A stretch of 64,000 nt of DNA from Bacteroidota bacterium (GTDB taxonomy: Bacteria; Bacteroidota; Bacteroidia; Chitinophagales; Chitinophagaceae), in NCBI GenBank assembly GCA_023424015.1, contig JAFAEM010000031.1:62001-126000 (forward strand). The letters are read 5' to 3'. A program made the translations under genes and the position numbers. Each line of letters opens with the position of its first letter. Within the stretch, counting starts at the first letter, position 1. The notes below the pieces were generated by a model. That model made no database searches. It had not been told where the DNA came from and saw nothing but the letters and a program-made list of their open reading frames with translations. Shown piece by piece: positions 34,930 through 44,582 of the stretch.

Positions 34930-36210
34930 ATGCAAGAAACGATCCATATAACAGGCGATGAGCAGGCTGCATCATTAAACAGGTTAAACTTTAATGATGC
35001 AGCCCATCGGCTTGAAAAAATTGTCACCCGCACACCGTTGCAATTGAATGTGCGACTCTCGAGAAAATACCAGTGCAATTTGTATTTAAAAAGAGAAGAC
35101 CTCCAGGTGGTTCGCTCCTACAAGTTGCGGGGTGCATACAACATGATGAGTTCATTATCGCCTGAACAATGTAAAAGAGGCGTGGTATGTGCCAGCGCGG
35201 GCAATCATGCACAGGGTTTTGCATACAGCTGCAAAAAACTTGGCGTAAAGGGCGTCGTGTTTATGCCGATCATTACACCCAAACAAAAGGTCAACCAGAC
35301 CCAGATGTTTGGCGAAGACCATATTGAGATCAAACTGGTGGGTGATACTTTTGATGATTGTGCTACCGCGGCAAAAAAATTCACCGAAGACAACGACATG
35401 GTCTTTATACCGCCCTTTGATGATCTGCGGATCATAGAGGGCCAGGCAACCGTCGCAGTGGAAATATTAAACGACCTCGCAGATATTGACTATTTGTTTG
35501 TACCTGTTGGCGGTGGAGGGCTTAGCGCAGGTGTGGGAAGCTATTTTAAGATCTATTCTCCAAAAACAAAAATCATAGGCCTGGAACCTGAAGGCGCACC
35601 TTCCATGACCGCAGCATTTAAGGAAGGACATCCGGTTACGCTGGATACAATCGATCGGTTTGTAGATGGAGCTGCTGTGAAGCGTGCAGGAGATATTACT
35701 TATCCAATCTGCAAAGAGGTACTTGACGAAATGCACCTGGTACCGGAAGGAAAAGTTTGTAGCACTATCCTGAAACTATACAATGAGGACGCTATCGTGG
35801 CCGAACCCGCCGGCGCGCTCAGCATTGCAGCACTCGATGACTACGCAAATGAGATCAAGGGTAAAAATATCGTTTGCATCGTTAGCGGAAGTAATAATGA
35901 TATCGACCGCATGCCCGAGATAAAAGAAAGAAGCCTGCAATACGAAGGGCTGAAGCATTATCTTCTCGTCAATTTTGCACAACGCCCAGGCGCCCTTAAA
36001 GAATTTGTCAGCAATGTAATGGGACCCACTGACGATATCACAAGATTCGAATACATGCAAAAGACAAATAAGGAAAGCGGCCCCGCCCTTATTGGCCTTG
36101 AATTTAAAAACCGGGAAGACTACGATCAGCTACTACAGAAAATGGCGAAATACAATATCAACTTCACGGAATTGAATAAGAACGATACTTTGTTTGGATA
36201 TCTCGTTTAA
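34930..36210 (+). CDS. ilvA: Threonine dehydratase, biosynthetic, with one ACT-like domain
   Basis: IlvA deaminates threonine to 2-oxobutyrate, the entry to isoleucine. The 426-residue PLP enzyme has the lysine in VVRSYKLRGAYNMM, SAGNHAQGFAYSCKKLG, and the phosphate-binding GGGGLSAGVGSYF loop. The C-terminal 85 residues (YLLVNFAQRPGALKEFVSNVMG onward) form a single ACT-like regulatory domain, unlike the two in the E. coli enzyme. It is the last gene of ilvDBHCA. The 250 bases to gltB hold no gene; I see no strong terminator there. Confidence 0.95.
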   Translation: MQETIHITGDEQAASLNRLNFNDAAHRLEKIVTRTPLQLNVRLSRKYQCNLYLKREDLQVVRSYKLRGAYNMMSSLSPEQCKRGVVCASAGNHAQGFAYSCKKLGVKGVVFMPIITPKQKVNQTQMFGEDHIEIKLVGDTFDDCATAAKKFTEDNDMVFIPPFDDLRIIEGQATVAVEILNDLADIDYLFVPVGGGGLSAGVGSYFKIYSPKTKIIGLEPEGAPSMTAAFKEGHPVTLDTIDRFVDGAAVKRAGDITYPICKEVLDEMHLVPEGKVCSTILKLYNEDAIVAEPAGALSIAALDDYANEIKGKNIVCIVSGSNNDIDRMPEIKERSLQYEGLKHYLLVNFAQRPGALKEFVSNVMGPTDDITRFEYMQKTNKESGPALIGLEFKNREDYDQLLQKMAKYNINFTELNKNDTLFGYLV

Positions 36211-36460
36211 CCGGTATCAAAAGCATTCAGGCGGCGTTAACCGTATGGCAATTCATTATAGAACGCGATCATCGCCAGGTTGAGATCAGCCCGGTGAACT
36301 GCCATAAAAAACGAACACTCATTAGTCCATTCCCTTGTGGAAAATTAATAACAACTACCGCCATTCCTTTGAAAAAAAAGCAGTAATTTACATAACTGCC
36401 TGCCATACGTTTAATTTTTACGACACTTTCTTATAAAATATCTAAACTATCACTTTGCCT

Positions 36461-39400
36461 ATGGCAGAATTTAAAGGTTTATATCACCCTTCCTATGAGC
36501 ATGATGCTTGTGGTATCGGATTCGTAGCAAATATTAAAGGTTATAAATCGCACCAGAATATTGCGGACGCGTTGACCGTATTGGAAAACATGGAACACCG
36601 TGGTGCCTGTGGCTGCGATGCCAACAGTGGTGATGGTGCGGGCATTATGATACAAATGCCGCATGAATTTTTCTTTGATGAATGCGTGCGCCTGGGAGTA
36701 CATCTGCCTGCTTATGGTAAATATGGTGTTGGAGTCATTTTCTTTCCCCGTGAGATAAGGTTGCGTGAAGAATGCCGTGATATTTTTAACCGCACTGCAG
36801 AAATTCTCGGACTTGAGATCCTGGCCTATCGCAAAGTGCCCGTCAATACATCGGATATTGGCCCGACAGCATTAAGCGTAGAACCTGAAATGGAGCAGGT
36901 GTTTGTTGCATGTCCTGACCATCTCTCCAACCCCGATGATTTTGAAAGAAAACTATTCATACTGCGCAACCTCGCCAGTCACACTATTTCCAGTACCGTA
37001 AAGAAAGACGAGATCGGTTTTTATATCGCTTCTCTTTCCTATAAAACCATCGTATACAAAGGTCAGCTTACCAGCAACCAGGTAAGAAAATATTTCACCG
37101 ACCTCAGCAACAAAAGAATGGTTAGTGCATTCGGGCTTGTCCATTCCCGTTTTGCAACAAATACATTTCCTTCCTGGAAACTCGCGCAGCCATTCCGCTA
37201 CATTGCTCATAATGGTGAGATCAATACCCTGCAGGGTAACCTGAACTGGCTTAAAACAAGCGAAAAAGGATTCACTTCTCCATATTTTACCCGTGAAGAA
37301 ATGGAAATGTTGCTACCGATCGTAACAGAAGGACAGAGCGATTCAGCCTGCCTGGATAATATGATCGAGCTGCTTACCCTTACCGGCCGCTCTTTACCTC
37401 ACGTGATGATGATGCTGATACCCGAAGCATGGGACGGTAATGAACAGATGGACCCGGTGAAGAAAGCATTTTATGAGTTTCATTCCGCTATCATGGAACC
37501 ATGGGACGGGCCGGCCTCCATTTCATTTACAGATGGAAAAATTATTGGCGCCACACTTGACCGTAATGGTCTGCGGCCATCACGGTATTGCGTTACCAAC
37601 GATGACCGGGTGATCATGGCTTCCGAATCGGGGGCCTTGCCGATCGATCCTTCTATCATCATCGAGAAAGGAAGATTGCAGCCCGGTAAAATGTTTGTCG
37701 TTGATATGGAGCAGGGCAAGATCATCTCTGATGAAGAGCTGAAACAACAGATCTGTTCGCAAAAGCCATATGGCGAATGGTTGAATAAATACAAGATCAG
37801 GCTGGAAGAACTTCCTGAACCCCGTATCACGTTTACACATCTCGAACACGAACACGTATTTAAATACCAGAAGGCATTTGGTTATAGCACGGAAGATCTC
37901 GACCAGATCATTGCGCCTATGGCACTGGAAGGCAAGGAACCGATTGGCTCTATGGGTTCCGATACACCGCTCGCCGTGTTGAGTGATCAGCCACAACACC
38001 TGAGTAGTTATTTTAAACAGTTGTTTGCACAGGTAACCAATCCACCTATCGATCCGATCCGGGAACGACTGGTGATGTCGCTGGCAACTTTTGCGGGCAA
38101 CAATGGAAACCTGTTGATAGAAGACCCGCTGACCTGTCATAGTGTAGCGCTAAAACAACCTATCCTAAATAATCATGACCTTGAAAAGATCAGGAGCATC
38201 GATACCGGTCTTTTCCAGGCAAAGACATTGCAATGTTATTTCAGGGCAGATGGAAAACCAGGCTCGCTGAAAACTGCGCTGGATCGGGTTTGCCGATATG
38301 CGGTGGATTCGGTAGAAGATGGCTTCAAAGTATTGATCCTGCAGGACCGGGCGGTTGATTCCAACCATGCGCCGATCCCTTCTCTGCTTGCCGTGGCTGC
38401 TGTTCACCACCATCTTATTCGTAAGGGCATGCGCGGACAGGTGGGCATCATCGTAGAAGCTGGTGATGCATGGGAAGTTCATCACTTCGCCTGTCTGGTT
38501 GCATTTGGAGCTACTGCCATCAATCCATATCTCGCGCTGTCGTCGATCCGTGATATGAAGGAGACCGGTAAGCTCAACACAACCCTTTCCCATGATGAAT
38601 TGAAGAAGAATTATATCAAGGCGATCAACGACGGACTATTGAAAGTGTTTTCGAAAATGGGTATCTCTACTCTCCAGTCCTACCAGGGTGCGCAGATATT
38701 TGAGATACTCGGTTTGAATAAAGATGTCGTCGACAAATATTTTACCGGCGCCACTTCACGCATTGAAGGAATGGGTCTTGATGAAATAGCCAGGGAAACT
38801 TTGGTAAAACATTACTTCGCTTTCAGTAAGAAAGATATCCCGGTCGACCGGCTGCCGGTAGGCGGCGTGTACCAGTGGAAACGTAAAGGTGAATTTCACC
38901 TGTTCAACCCCCAAACGATTCACCTGTTGCAACAGGCGACGAGAACAAATGATTATTCCACTTTCAAAAAATATTCGAAACTGGTCAATGAACAGGGTGA
39001 AAAAGCATGCACACTAAGAAGCCTTTTCCGTTTCAAAAAAAATCGTCCATCGATACCTATTGAGGAAGTGGAACCTGCAGAAAATATTTACAAGCGTTTT
39101 GCAACAGGCGCGATGAGTTTTGGATCCATCTCCTGGGAAGCGCATACCACGCTGGCTATTGCGATGAACCGGCTGGGTGGAAAATCTAATACCGGTGAAG
39201 GAGGTGAAGATGAATCCCGTTATGATCCTTTACCAAATGGTGATTCGATGCGCAGCGCGATCAAGCAGGTGGCATCGGCAAGATTTGGTGTAACCAGCCT
39301 GTATTTGACAGAGGCCGACGAACTGCAGATCAAGATGGCGCAGGGTGCAAAGCCCGGGGAGGGTGGTCAGTTACCTGGCCATAAAGTGGATGAATGGATT

Positions 39401-40993
39401 GGTAGGACCAGGCACTCTACGCCGGGTGTTGGTTTGATCTCTCCCCCACCCCACCACGATATTTATTCAATCGAAGACCTGGCTCAGCTGATCTTTGATT
39501 TGAAGAATGCTAACCGTAGTGCCCGGATCAGTGTAAAACTGGTGAGCAAGGCAGGTGTCGGTACAATTGCAGCCGGTGTTACCAAAGCAAAGGCGGATGT
39601 AGTGTTGATCGCAGGTTTTGATGGAGGCACGGGTGCTTCACCGGTTTCCTCGATCAGGCATGCTGGTCTGCCCTGGGAACTTGGTCTTGCAGAAACACAC
39701 CAGACCCTGGTGAAAAATAAATTGCGCAGCCGTGTGGTAGTGCAGGCGGATGGACAAATGAAAACCGGCCGAGATATCGCCATCGCTACCCTACTCGGCG
39801 CGGAAGAATGGGGTATTGCAACTGCCGCATTGGTAGTGGAAGGTTGTATACTCATGCGTAAATGCCATCTCAATACCTGTCCGGTAGGAGTTGCTACACA
39901 GGACCCTGATTTGAGAAAACGCTTTAATGGCGCTGCAGATCATGTTGTAAACTTCTTCCAATTCATGGTACAGGAATTACGGGAGATTATGGCAGAATTG
40001 GGATATAGAACTATTAATGAGATGGTGGGACAGGTGGAGAATCTTGAACCCAGAGAAGATATCGCACACTGGAAATATAAAAAACTGGATCTCTCACCGA
40101 TATTATATAAAGAACCAGCTTCGCCTTATACAGGATTATTCCACAGTGAAGCACAGGATCATGGCCTGGCCGGAGTACTCGACTGGAAGTTGCTCGAAGC
40201 AGCAAAGCCTGCATTGGAATCGCGTGAACCAGTGAAAGCTGCATTCGATATCCTGAACACAGATCGTACCGTTGGAACCATCCTTTCAAACGAGATCACA
40301 AAACGATACAGGGCTACGGGTCTTCCTGATGATACCATCCATTTCAGGTTTACGGGTACCGCGGGTCAAAGCTTTGGCGCATTCAATACAAAAGGTGTTA
40401 CGTTAGAAATAGAAGGTGATGCCAATGATTATTTCGGTAAAGGGCTAAGCGGCGCCAGGCTGATCATTTATCCTGATAAGAAAGCCAGTTATGTGCCGGA
40501 AGAAAACAGCATCATCGGCAATGTCGCGTTTTATGGCGCTACCAGCGGTGAAGCATTTATTCGTGGGAAAGCGGGCGAACGATTTGGAGTACGAAACTCC
40601 GGCGCCAACGTGATTGTAGAAGGAGTGGGTGATCATGGTTGCGAATACATGACTGGTGGGAAAGTGGTGATACTGGGTGACACAGGCAGAAACTTTGCTG
40701 CAGGGATGAGCGGAGGTATTGCATATGTGTACGATGTAAAAGGCAGGTTCAGGGAAAACTGTAATGCTGAAATGGTAGACCTCGATAGCTGCGAGCTGGA
40801 AGACAAGAATGAACTATTTACGATGATCCAGCGCCATTTTGAATTCACCGGCAGTACCGTAGCTAAATTTATCCTGGATGATCTCGACAACCAATTACAG
40901 CATTTTATTAAAGTATTCCCGAGAGACTATAAAAAAGCCCTGCAGATACAGCAAACGATCAATGCCGGGGTAATAAGAGATAATAAATCCTGA
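36461..40993 (+). CDS. gltB: Glutamate synthase large subunit
   Basis: GltB makes glutamate from glutamine and 2-oxoglutarate. The 1510-residue flavoprotein has the class II amidotransferase domain with the nucleophile in HDACGIGFVANIKG; its usual short propeptide precedes the cysteine. The central domain is followed by the FMN synthase domain (GAMSFGSISWEAH, GGKSNTGEGGED), the 3Fe-4S cysteines in CILMRKCHLNTCPVGVATQDP, and the C-terminal GXGXG beta-helix domain. I start at ATG 36461, not the TTG at 36455, since ATG-GCA-GAA is the natural start and TTG adds only two residues. gltD follows after 44 bases. Confidence 0.97.
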   Translation: MAEFKGLYHPSYEHDACGIGFVANIKGYKSHQNIADALTVLENMEHRGACGCDANSGDGAGIMIQMPHEFFFDECVRLGVHLPAYGKYGVGVIFFPREIRLREECRDIFNRTAEILGLEILAYRKVPVNTSDIGPTALSVEPEMEQVFVACPDHLSNPDDFERKLFILRNLASHTISSTVKKDEIGFYIASLSYKTIVYKGQLTSNQVRKYFTDLSNKRMVSAFGLVHSRFATNTFPSWKLAQPFRYIAHNGEINTLQGNLNWLKTSEKGFTSPYFTREEMEMLLPIVTEGQSDSACLDNMIELLTLTGRSLPHVMMMLIPEAWDGNEQMDPVKKAFYEFHSAIMEPWDGPASISFTDGKIIGATLDRNGLRPSRYCVTNDDRVIMASESGALPIDPSIIIEKGRLQPGKMFVVDMEQGKIISDEELKQQICSQKPYGEWLNKYKIRLEELPEPRITFTHLEHEHVFKYQKAFGYSTEDLDQIIAPMALEGKEPIGSMGSDTPLAVLSDQPQHLSSYFKQLFAQVTNPPIDPIRERLVMSLATFAGNNGNLLIEDPLTCHSVALKQPILNNHDLEKIRSIDTGLFQAKTLQCYFRADGKPGSLKTALDRVCRYAVDSVEDGFKVLILQDRAVDSNHAPIPSLLAVAAVHHHLIRKGMRGQVGIIVEAGDAWEVHHFACLVAFGATAINPYLALSSIRDMKETGKLNTTLSHDELKKNYIKAINDGLLKVFSKMGISTLQSYQGAQIFEILGLNKDVVDKYFTGATSRIEGMGLDEIARETLVKHYFAFSKKDIPVDRLPVGGVYQWKRKGEFHLFNPQTIHLLQQATRTNDYSTFKKYSKLVNEQGEKACTLRSLFRFKKNRPSIPIEEVEPAENIYKRFATGAMSFGSISWEAHTTLAIAMNRLGGKSNTGEGGEDESRYDPLPNGDSMRSAIKQVASARFGVTSLYLTEADELQIKMAQGAKPGEGGQLPGHKVDEWIGRTRHSTPGVGLISPPPHHDIYSIEDLAQLIFDLKNANRSARISVKLVSKAGVGTIAAGVTKAKADVVLIAGFDGGTGASPVSSIRHAGLPWELGLAETHQTLVKNKLRSRVVVQADGQMKTGRDIAIATLLGAEEWGIATAALVVEGCILMRKCHLNTCPVGVATQDPDLRKRFNGAADHVVNFFQFMVQELREIMAELGYRTINEMVGQVENLEPREDIAHWKYKKLDLSPILYKEPASPYTGLFHSEAQDHGLAGVLDWKLLEAAKPALESREPVKAAFDILNTDRTVGTILSNEITKRYRATGLPDDTIHFRFTGTAGQSFGAFNTKGVTLEIEGDANDYFGKGLSGARLIIYPDKKASYVPEENSIIGNVAFYGATSGEAFIRGKAGERFGVRNSGANVIVEGVGDHGCEYMTGGKVVILGDTGRNFAAGMSGGIAYVYDVKGRFRENCNAEMVDLDSCELEDKNELFTMIQRHFEFTGSTVAKFILDDLDNQLQHFIKVFPRDYKKALQIQQTINAGVIRDNKS

Positions 40994-40996
40994 TAC

Positions 40997-41031
40997 ATTT
41001 TCAAATTTTCAAATTCTCAAATTTTCAAATT
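40997..41031. repeat. Quasi-periodic TTTTCAAA repeat between gltB and gltD
   Basis: The 44-base spacer is filled by four copies of a TTTTCAAA-like unit, the same motif (reverse TTTGAAAA) that appears in the rplQ-rpoA spacer. It is probably an interspersed Bacteroidota intergenic repeat. Confidence 0.7.
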
Positions 41032-41037
41032 AGTATA

Positions 41038-42546
41038 ATGGGCAAACCAACAGGGTTTAAAGAGTTTACAAGAGAGTTGCCTGGCAAAGTGCCGGTAAAA
41101 GAAAGACTACGTAATTACCAGGAGTTTGTTGAAAAATTCAGTGATGATAAACTCAACGAACAAGCCGCGAGGTGTATGAATTGTGGCGTACCATTTTGCC
41201 ATAACGGATGTCCGCTCGGCAATGTTATTCCTGAATTTAACGACGCGGTGTATCGTAAGGACTGGAAAGAAGCTTATGATGTGCTTGTCTCTACGAATAA
41301 TTTTCCTGAGTTCACGGGGCGTATATGCCCCGCACCCTGCGAGTCAGCATGTGTACTAGGAATAAATCAGCCTCCTGTTGCGATCGAGGAAATTGAAAAA
41401 CATATTATCGAAATCGCGTTTGAAAAAGGTTTTGTGAAGCCGCGTAAACCTAACCTGCAATCAGGTAAAAGAGTGGCCGTAATCGGTTCAGGACCTGCCG
41501 GGTTGGCGGCCGCAGCACAATTGAACTACGCAGGTCATACGGTTACGGTATTCGAACGGGATGATAAACCTGGTGGCTTATTACAATATGGTATACCTGA
41601 TTTCAAACTAGAGAAATGGGTAGTGAACCGAAGGATAAAACTGATGGAAGAAGAAGGGATCAATTTTGTCTGTCATGCCAATGTGGGCGTCAATATCCAC
41701 GTGAATGATCTGCTTCGTGAATACAATGCTATCGTATTAGCTACAGGTTCTACTATCCCACGCAACCTCGATATCCCTGGCCGTGATCTGAAAGGTGTCT
41801 ATTTTGCCATGCAGTTCTTAAAGCAGCAAAACAAACGCAACGCAGGTCTCGATCCACTGGCATTTGCGAATATTGAAAGTAATGTTCATGATGAAAATAT
41901 TATTGCCAAAGGAAAGAATGTGGTTGTCATCGGTGGCGGTGATACCGGATCGGACTGTGTGGGGACTTCCAATCGCCAGGATGCCATGTCCGTCACGCAG
42001 TTTGAACTTCTGCCAAAACCACCTTCCGAAAGAACATCCCTGATGCCCTGGCCTACTTATCCAATGGTACTTAAAACAACCTCATCACATGAAGAGGGTT
42101 GTGAACGGCAATGGTCGATTGCGACGAAAGAATTTGTAGGCGATCGGAATGGGAATCTAAAAGCCCTAAAGGTCGTGGACCTGGAATGGAAAGCTTCAGG
42201 CGATGGTCGTCAGGCAAGGTTTGAAGAACGACCCGGTTCGGAAAGGGAAATACCCTGCGAACTGGCACTGCTTGCCATGGGCTTTGTGCATACACAACAC
42301 GCCGGTCTGATTGACCAGCTTGAAATTGAAAAAGATGAAAGGGGAAATGTAAAGGCTTCCGAAAAAGAATATCAAACCAGTCTTCCCAAAATATTTGTAG
42401 CGGGTGATGCCCGACGCGGTCAGTCGCTAGTTGTATGGGCTATCAGTGAAGGCCGTGAATGTGCCCGTAGGGTGGATGAGTTTCTTTGCAATGGCAGTTC
42501 AGTACTCGAGAGAAAAGATACCATGCTGCAGGTAGCTTCTCTTTGA
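41038..42546 (+). CDS. gltD: Glutamate synthase small subunit
   Basis: GltD supplies electrons from NAD(P)H to GltB. The 502-residue protein has the N-terminal 4Fe-4S cysteines (CMNCGVPFCHNGCPLGN and CPAPCESACVLG), the FAD motif VIGSGPAGLAAAAQL near residue 149, and the NADPH motif VIGGGDTGSDCVGTS near 300, ending with the FAD-binding GDARRGQSLVVWAISEGR. Length and order fit the beta subunit. A hairpin followed by T residues 62 bases after the stop may end the transcript. Confidence 0.96.
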   Translation: MGKPTGFKEFTRELPGKVPVKERLRNYQEFVEKFSDDKLNEQAARCMNCGVPFCHNGCPLGNVIPEFNDAVYRKDWKEAYDVLVSTNNFPEFTGRICPAPCESACVLGINQPPVAIEEIEKHIIEIAFEKGFVKPRKPNLQSGKRVAVIGSGPAGLAAAAQLNYAGHTVTVFERDDKPGGLLQYGIPDFKLEKWVVNRRIKLMEEEGINFVCHANVGVNIHVNDLLREYNAIVLATGSTIPRNLDIPGRDLKGVYFAMQFLKQQNKRNAGLDPLAFANIESNVHDENIIAKGKNVVVIGGGDTGSDCVGTSNRQDAMSVTQFELLPKPPSERTSLMPWPTYPMVLKTTSSHEEGCERQWSIATKEFVGDRNGNLKALKVVDLEWKASGDGRQARFEERPGSEREIPCELALLAMGFVHTQHAGLIDQLEIEKDERGNVKASEKEYQTSLPKIFVAGDARRGQSLVVWAISEGRECARRVDEFLCNGSSVLERKDTMLQVASL

Positions 42547-42607
42547 TCGATCAGTTAAGTTGTGCAGGAAAGAACTTAACATAAAAATTCCTCTCTCCAA
42601 AAACTAT

Positions 42608-42647
42608 GGTTGTTCCAGAAAATCTTTGTATTCTGAGACAACCTTTT
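42608..42647 (+). terminator. Probable terminator of gltBD
   Basis: GGTTGT (42608-42613) and CAGAA (42616-42620) pair with TTCTG (42631-42635) and ACAACC (42638-42643) around a 10-base loop, with one wobble and one mismatch in the middle, followed by TTTT. Confidence 0.6.
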
Positions 42648-43076
42648 CATTTGTAAGAAGTTCCGCCCTGGTTTTCTGAGACTAAATCCGTTGGTCAAAG
42701 AAAGATGCCAACCTTCAATGAATTTACCAAAGTAATAAGCTGATTAGATTGAGTATCCCTTACTTAATTCACCGCAAGCTGCATCAATTCCTTTCAATGG
42801 ATTTGCCAGGTTACCCGCTGGCTAGCGCCAAAATAGCATTAACACCTTTTTAATCAACGAAATACTTATATCTCAGGCCAAGCAGCTTCAGGATTTGCAC
42901 ATATATTAACATATTATATTATTTTATATATGTATTTTAAAGTCGATTTTAGTCATTTTTTATAAACATTTTCAATATTTTTTTAACATTGATATATTTT
43001 ATATTCAAAAAAGTTTAATTTAGGAATATGATTGCTGCATAACAATTTTTATTAATATTAAAACCCGCATCTGATT
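42648..43076. other. Intergenic region upstream of the ammonium transporter
   Basis: I see no gene here. Bases 42880-43060 are strongly AT-rich, with long A/T runs and TTTATA words, as in a promoter-proximal region. I found no sigma-54 (TGGCAC-N5-TTGC) box and no perfect TAnnTTTG element, so how amtB is expressed cannot be read from this stretch. Confidence 0.6.
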
Positions 43077-44468
43077 ATGAGTACAAAAACCGTGAAACAG
43101 GTAGCTCCTTTCCTAATCTTGCTTTTTATTGCAACAGCAGCAGTCTTTATGAGCCCGGCGGTTGCGTTTGATCCGGCAACTGTAACTGGTGAAGATGGAT
43201 CACCGAAATATGTATATGACAGCGGCGATATCGCCTGGATGCTGGTGTCCTGTGCTTTTGTATTCCTGATGACGCCGGCGCTTGCATTCTTTTATGGTGG
43301 CATGGTTGGACGTAAGAATGTTTTGTCGACCATGATTAAGAGCACGGTTTCGGCCGGTATCATTTCCATCTTATGGGTCGTTATTCAGTTCAGCCTTTGT
43401 TTTGGTAAATCAATTGGTGGTTTTATCGGTGACCCCTCCACCTTTCTTTTTTTTAAGGGTGTGATTGAAGGTGAGCCCTGGCCGCTCGCAGCCACAATAC
43501 CTTTACCCCTGTTCGCTTTCTTCCAATTAATGTTCGCCATCATCACACCAGGTCTGGTAGTGGGAGCAGTAGCAGAAAGGATCCGTTTTAGTTCGTACAC
43601 TTTATTTATAGTACTATTCGGCATATTGGTGTATGCGCCTTTGGCACATATGGCATGGCATCCTGATGGCCTGATGGCAGGGTGGGGTGTACAGGATTTC
43701 GCAGGCGGCACAGTGGTGCATATCTCAGCTGGTATGGCGGCACTTGCAGGGGCAATGGTTTTGAAACCACGCAAATCAACAACGGTAGCTTCACCTGCCA
43801 ATATCCCTTATGTACTGATCGGCACCGGTTTACTCTGGTTTGGCTGGTTCGGCTTTAACGCAGGCAGTGCAGTAGGTGCAGGTTCGCTTGGTGTTTATGC
43901 ATTTGCCACCACTAATACAGCTGCTGCCGCAGCAGGTCTTTCCTGGATGTTCCTCGATGTGATCCGGGGCAAAAAACCCTCGGTGCTCGGCTTTTGTATC
44001 GGTGCTGTAGTTGGACTGGTAGCCATTACACCCGCCGCAGGTTTTGTAGGCGTACCTCACGCATTGTTTATCGGCTTTACTGCCGCCATTATATCCAATC
44101 TTGTCGCCGAATTCCTTAAGCACAAAACAAAACTGGATGATCCCCTCGATGTATTCGCCTGCCATGGTATCGGTGGTATTACGGGTATGTTGCTCACAGG
44201 TGTTTTCAGTATGGTAAAACCCGGTGAAACTGCACTTTTCCCATCCCAGTTCCCGATCCAGCTCGTAGGCATGGTGGTAGCAGTAGCTTACAGCTTTACC
44301 GTATCATTTATCATTTTCAAGGTGATCAACCTGGTATTGCCTATGCGTGTTACACAAGCCGAAGAAGCAGAGGGACTCGATGCTACCCAGCATAATGAAA
44401 AATACCTGCAGGGTACATTACTGGTTCACAACAATGGCACAGTAGAAGAAAAAACGCTTGCTGAGTAA
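43077..44468 (+). CDS. amtB: Ammonium transporter (Amt/MEP/Rh family)
   Basis: AmtB moves ammonium across the inner membrane. The 463-residue protein starts with a cleavable signal-like segment (VAPFLILLFIATAAVFMSPAVA), as in many Amt proteins, then has eleven hydrophobic segments. Visible family motifs are DSGDIAWMLVSCAFVFLMTP, FFYGGMVGRKNVLSTM, GGTVVHISAGMAALAGAM with the first pore histidine, and FACHGIGGITGMLLTGVF with the second. No PII protein gene is fused or adjacent. It is followed by an outer-membrane porin-like gene 114 bases downstream. Confidence 0.97.
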   Translation: MSTKTVKQVAPFLILLFIATAAVFMSPAVAFDPATVTGEDGSPKYVYDSGDIAWMLVSCAFVFLMTPALAFFYGGMVGRKNVLSTMIKSTVSAGIISILWVVIQFSLCFGKSIGGFIGDPSTFLFFKGVIEGEPWPLAATIPLPLFAFFQLMFAIITPGLVVGAVAERIRFSSYTLFIVLFGILVYAPLAHMAWHPDGLMAGWGVQDFAGGTVVHISAGMAALAGAMVLKPRKSTTVASPANIPYVLIGTGLLWFGWFGFNAGSAVGAGSLGVYAFATTNTAAAAAGLSWMFLDVIRGKKPSVLGFCIGAVVGLVAITPAAGFVGVPHALFIGFTAAIISNLVAEFLKHKTKLDDPLDVFACHGIGGITGMLLTGVFSMVKPGETALFPSQFPIQLVGMVVAVAYSFTVSFIIFKVINLVLPMRVTQAEEAEGLDATQHNEKYLQGTLLVHNNGTVEEKTLAE

Positions 44469-44582
44469 TTGTCTCCAGCCTTAACCCTTTTATAGCAGAA
44501 AAGGCACAGATCAAATGGTATAAACTTCTCGCAAAAGATTATACCTGCTGTGCCCTTCCTTAACATCTAAAATGTAATTACA

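Noticed and set aside
36385..36412. Small dyad GCAGT...ACTGC before gltB
   Set aside because: Only five pairs with a long spacer; too weak to call an operator.
42648..43076. Possible sigma-54/NtrC control of amtB
   Set aside because: I looked for TGGCAC-N5-TTGC and did not find it; the region is just AT-rich.
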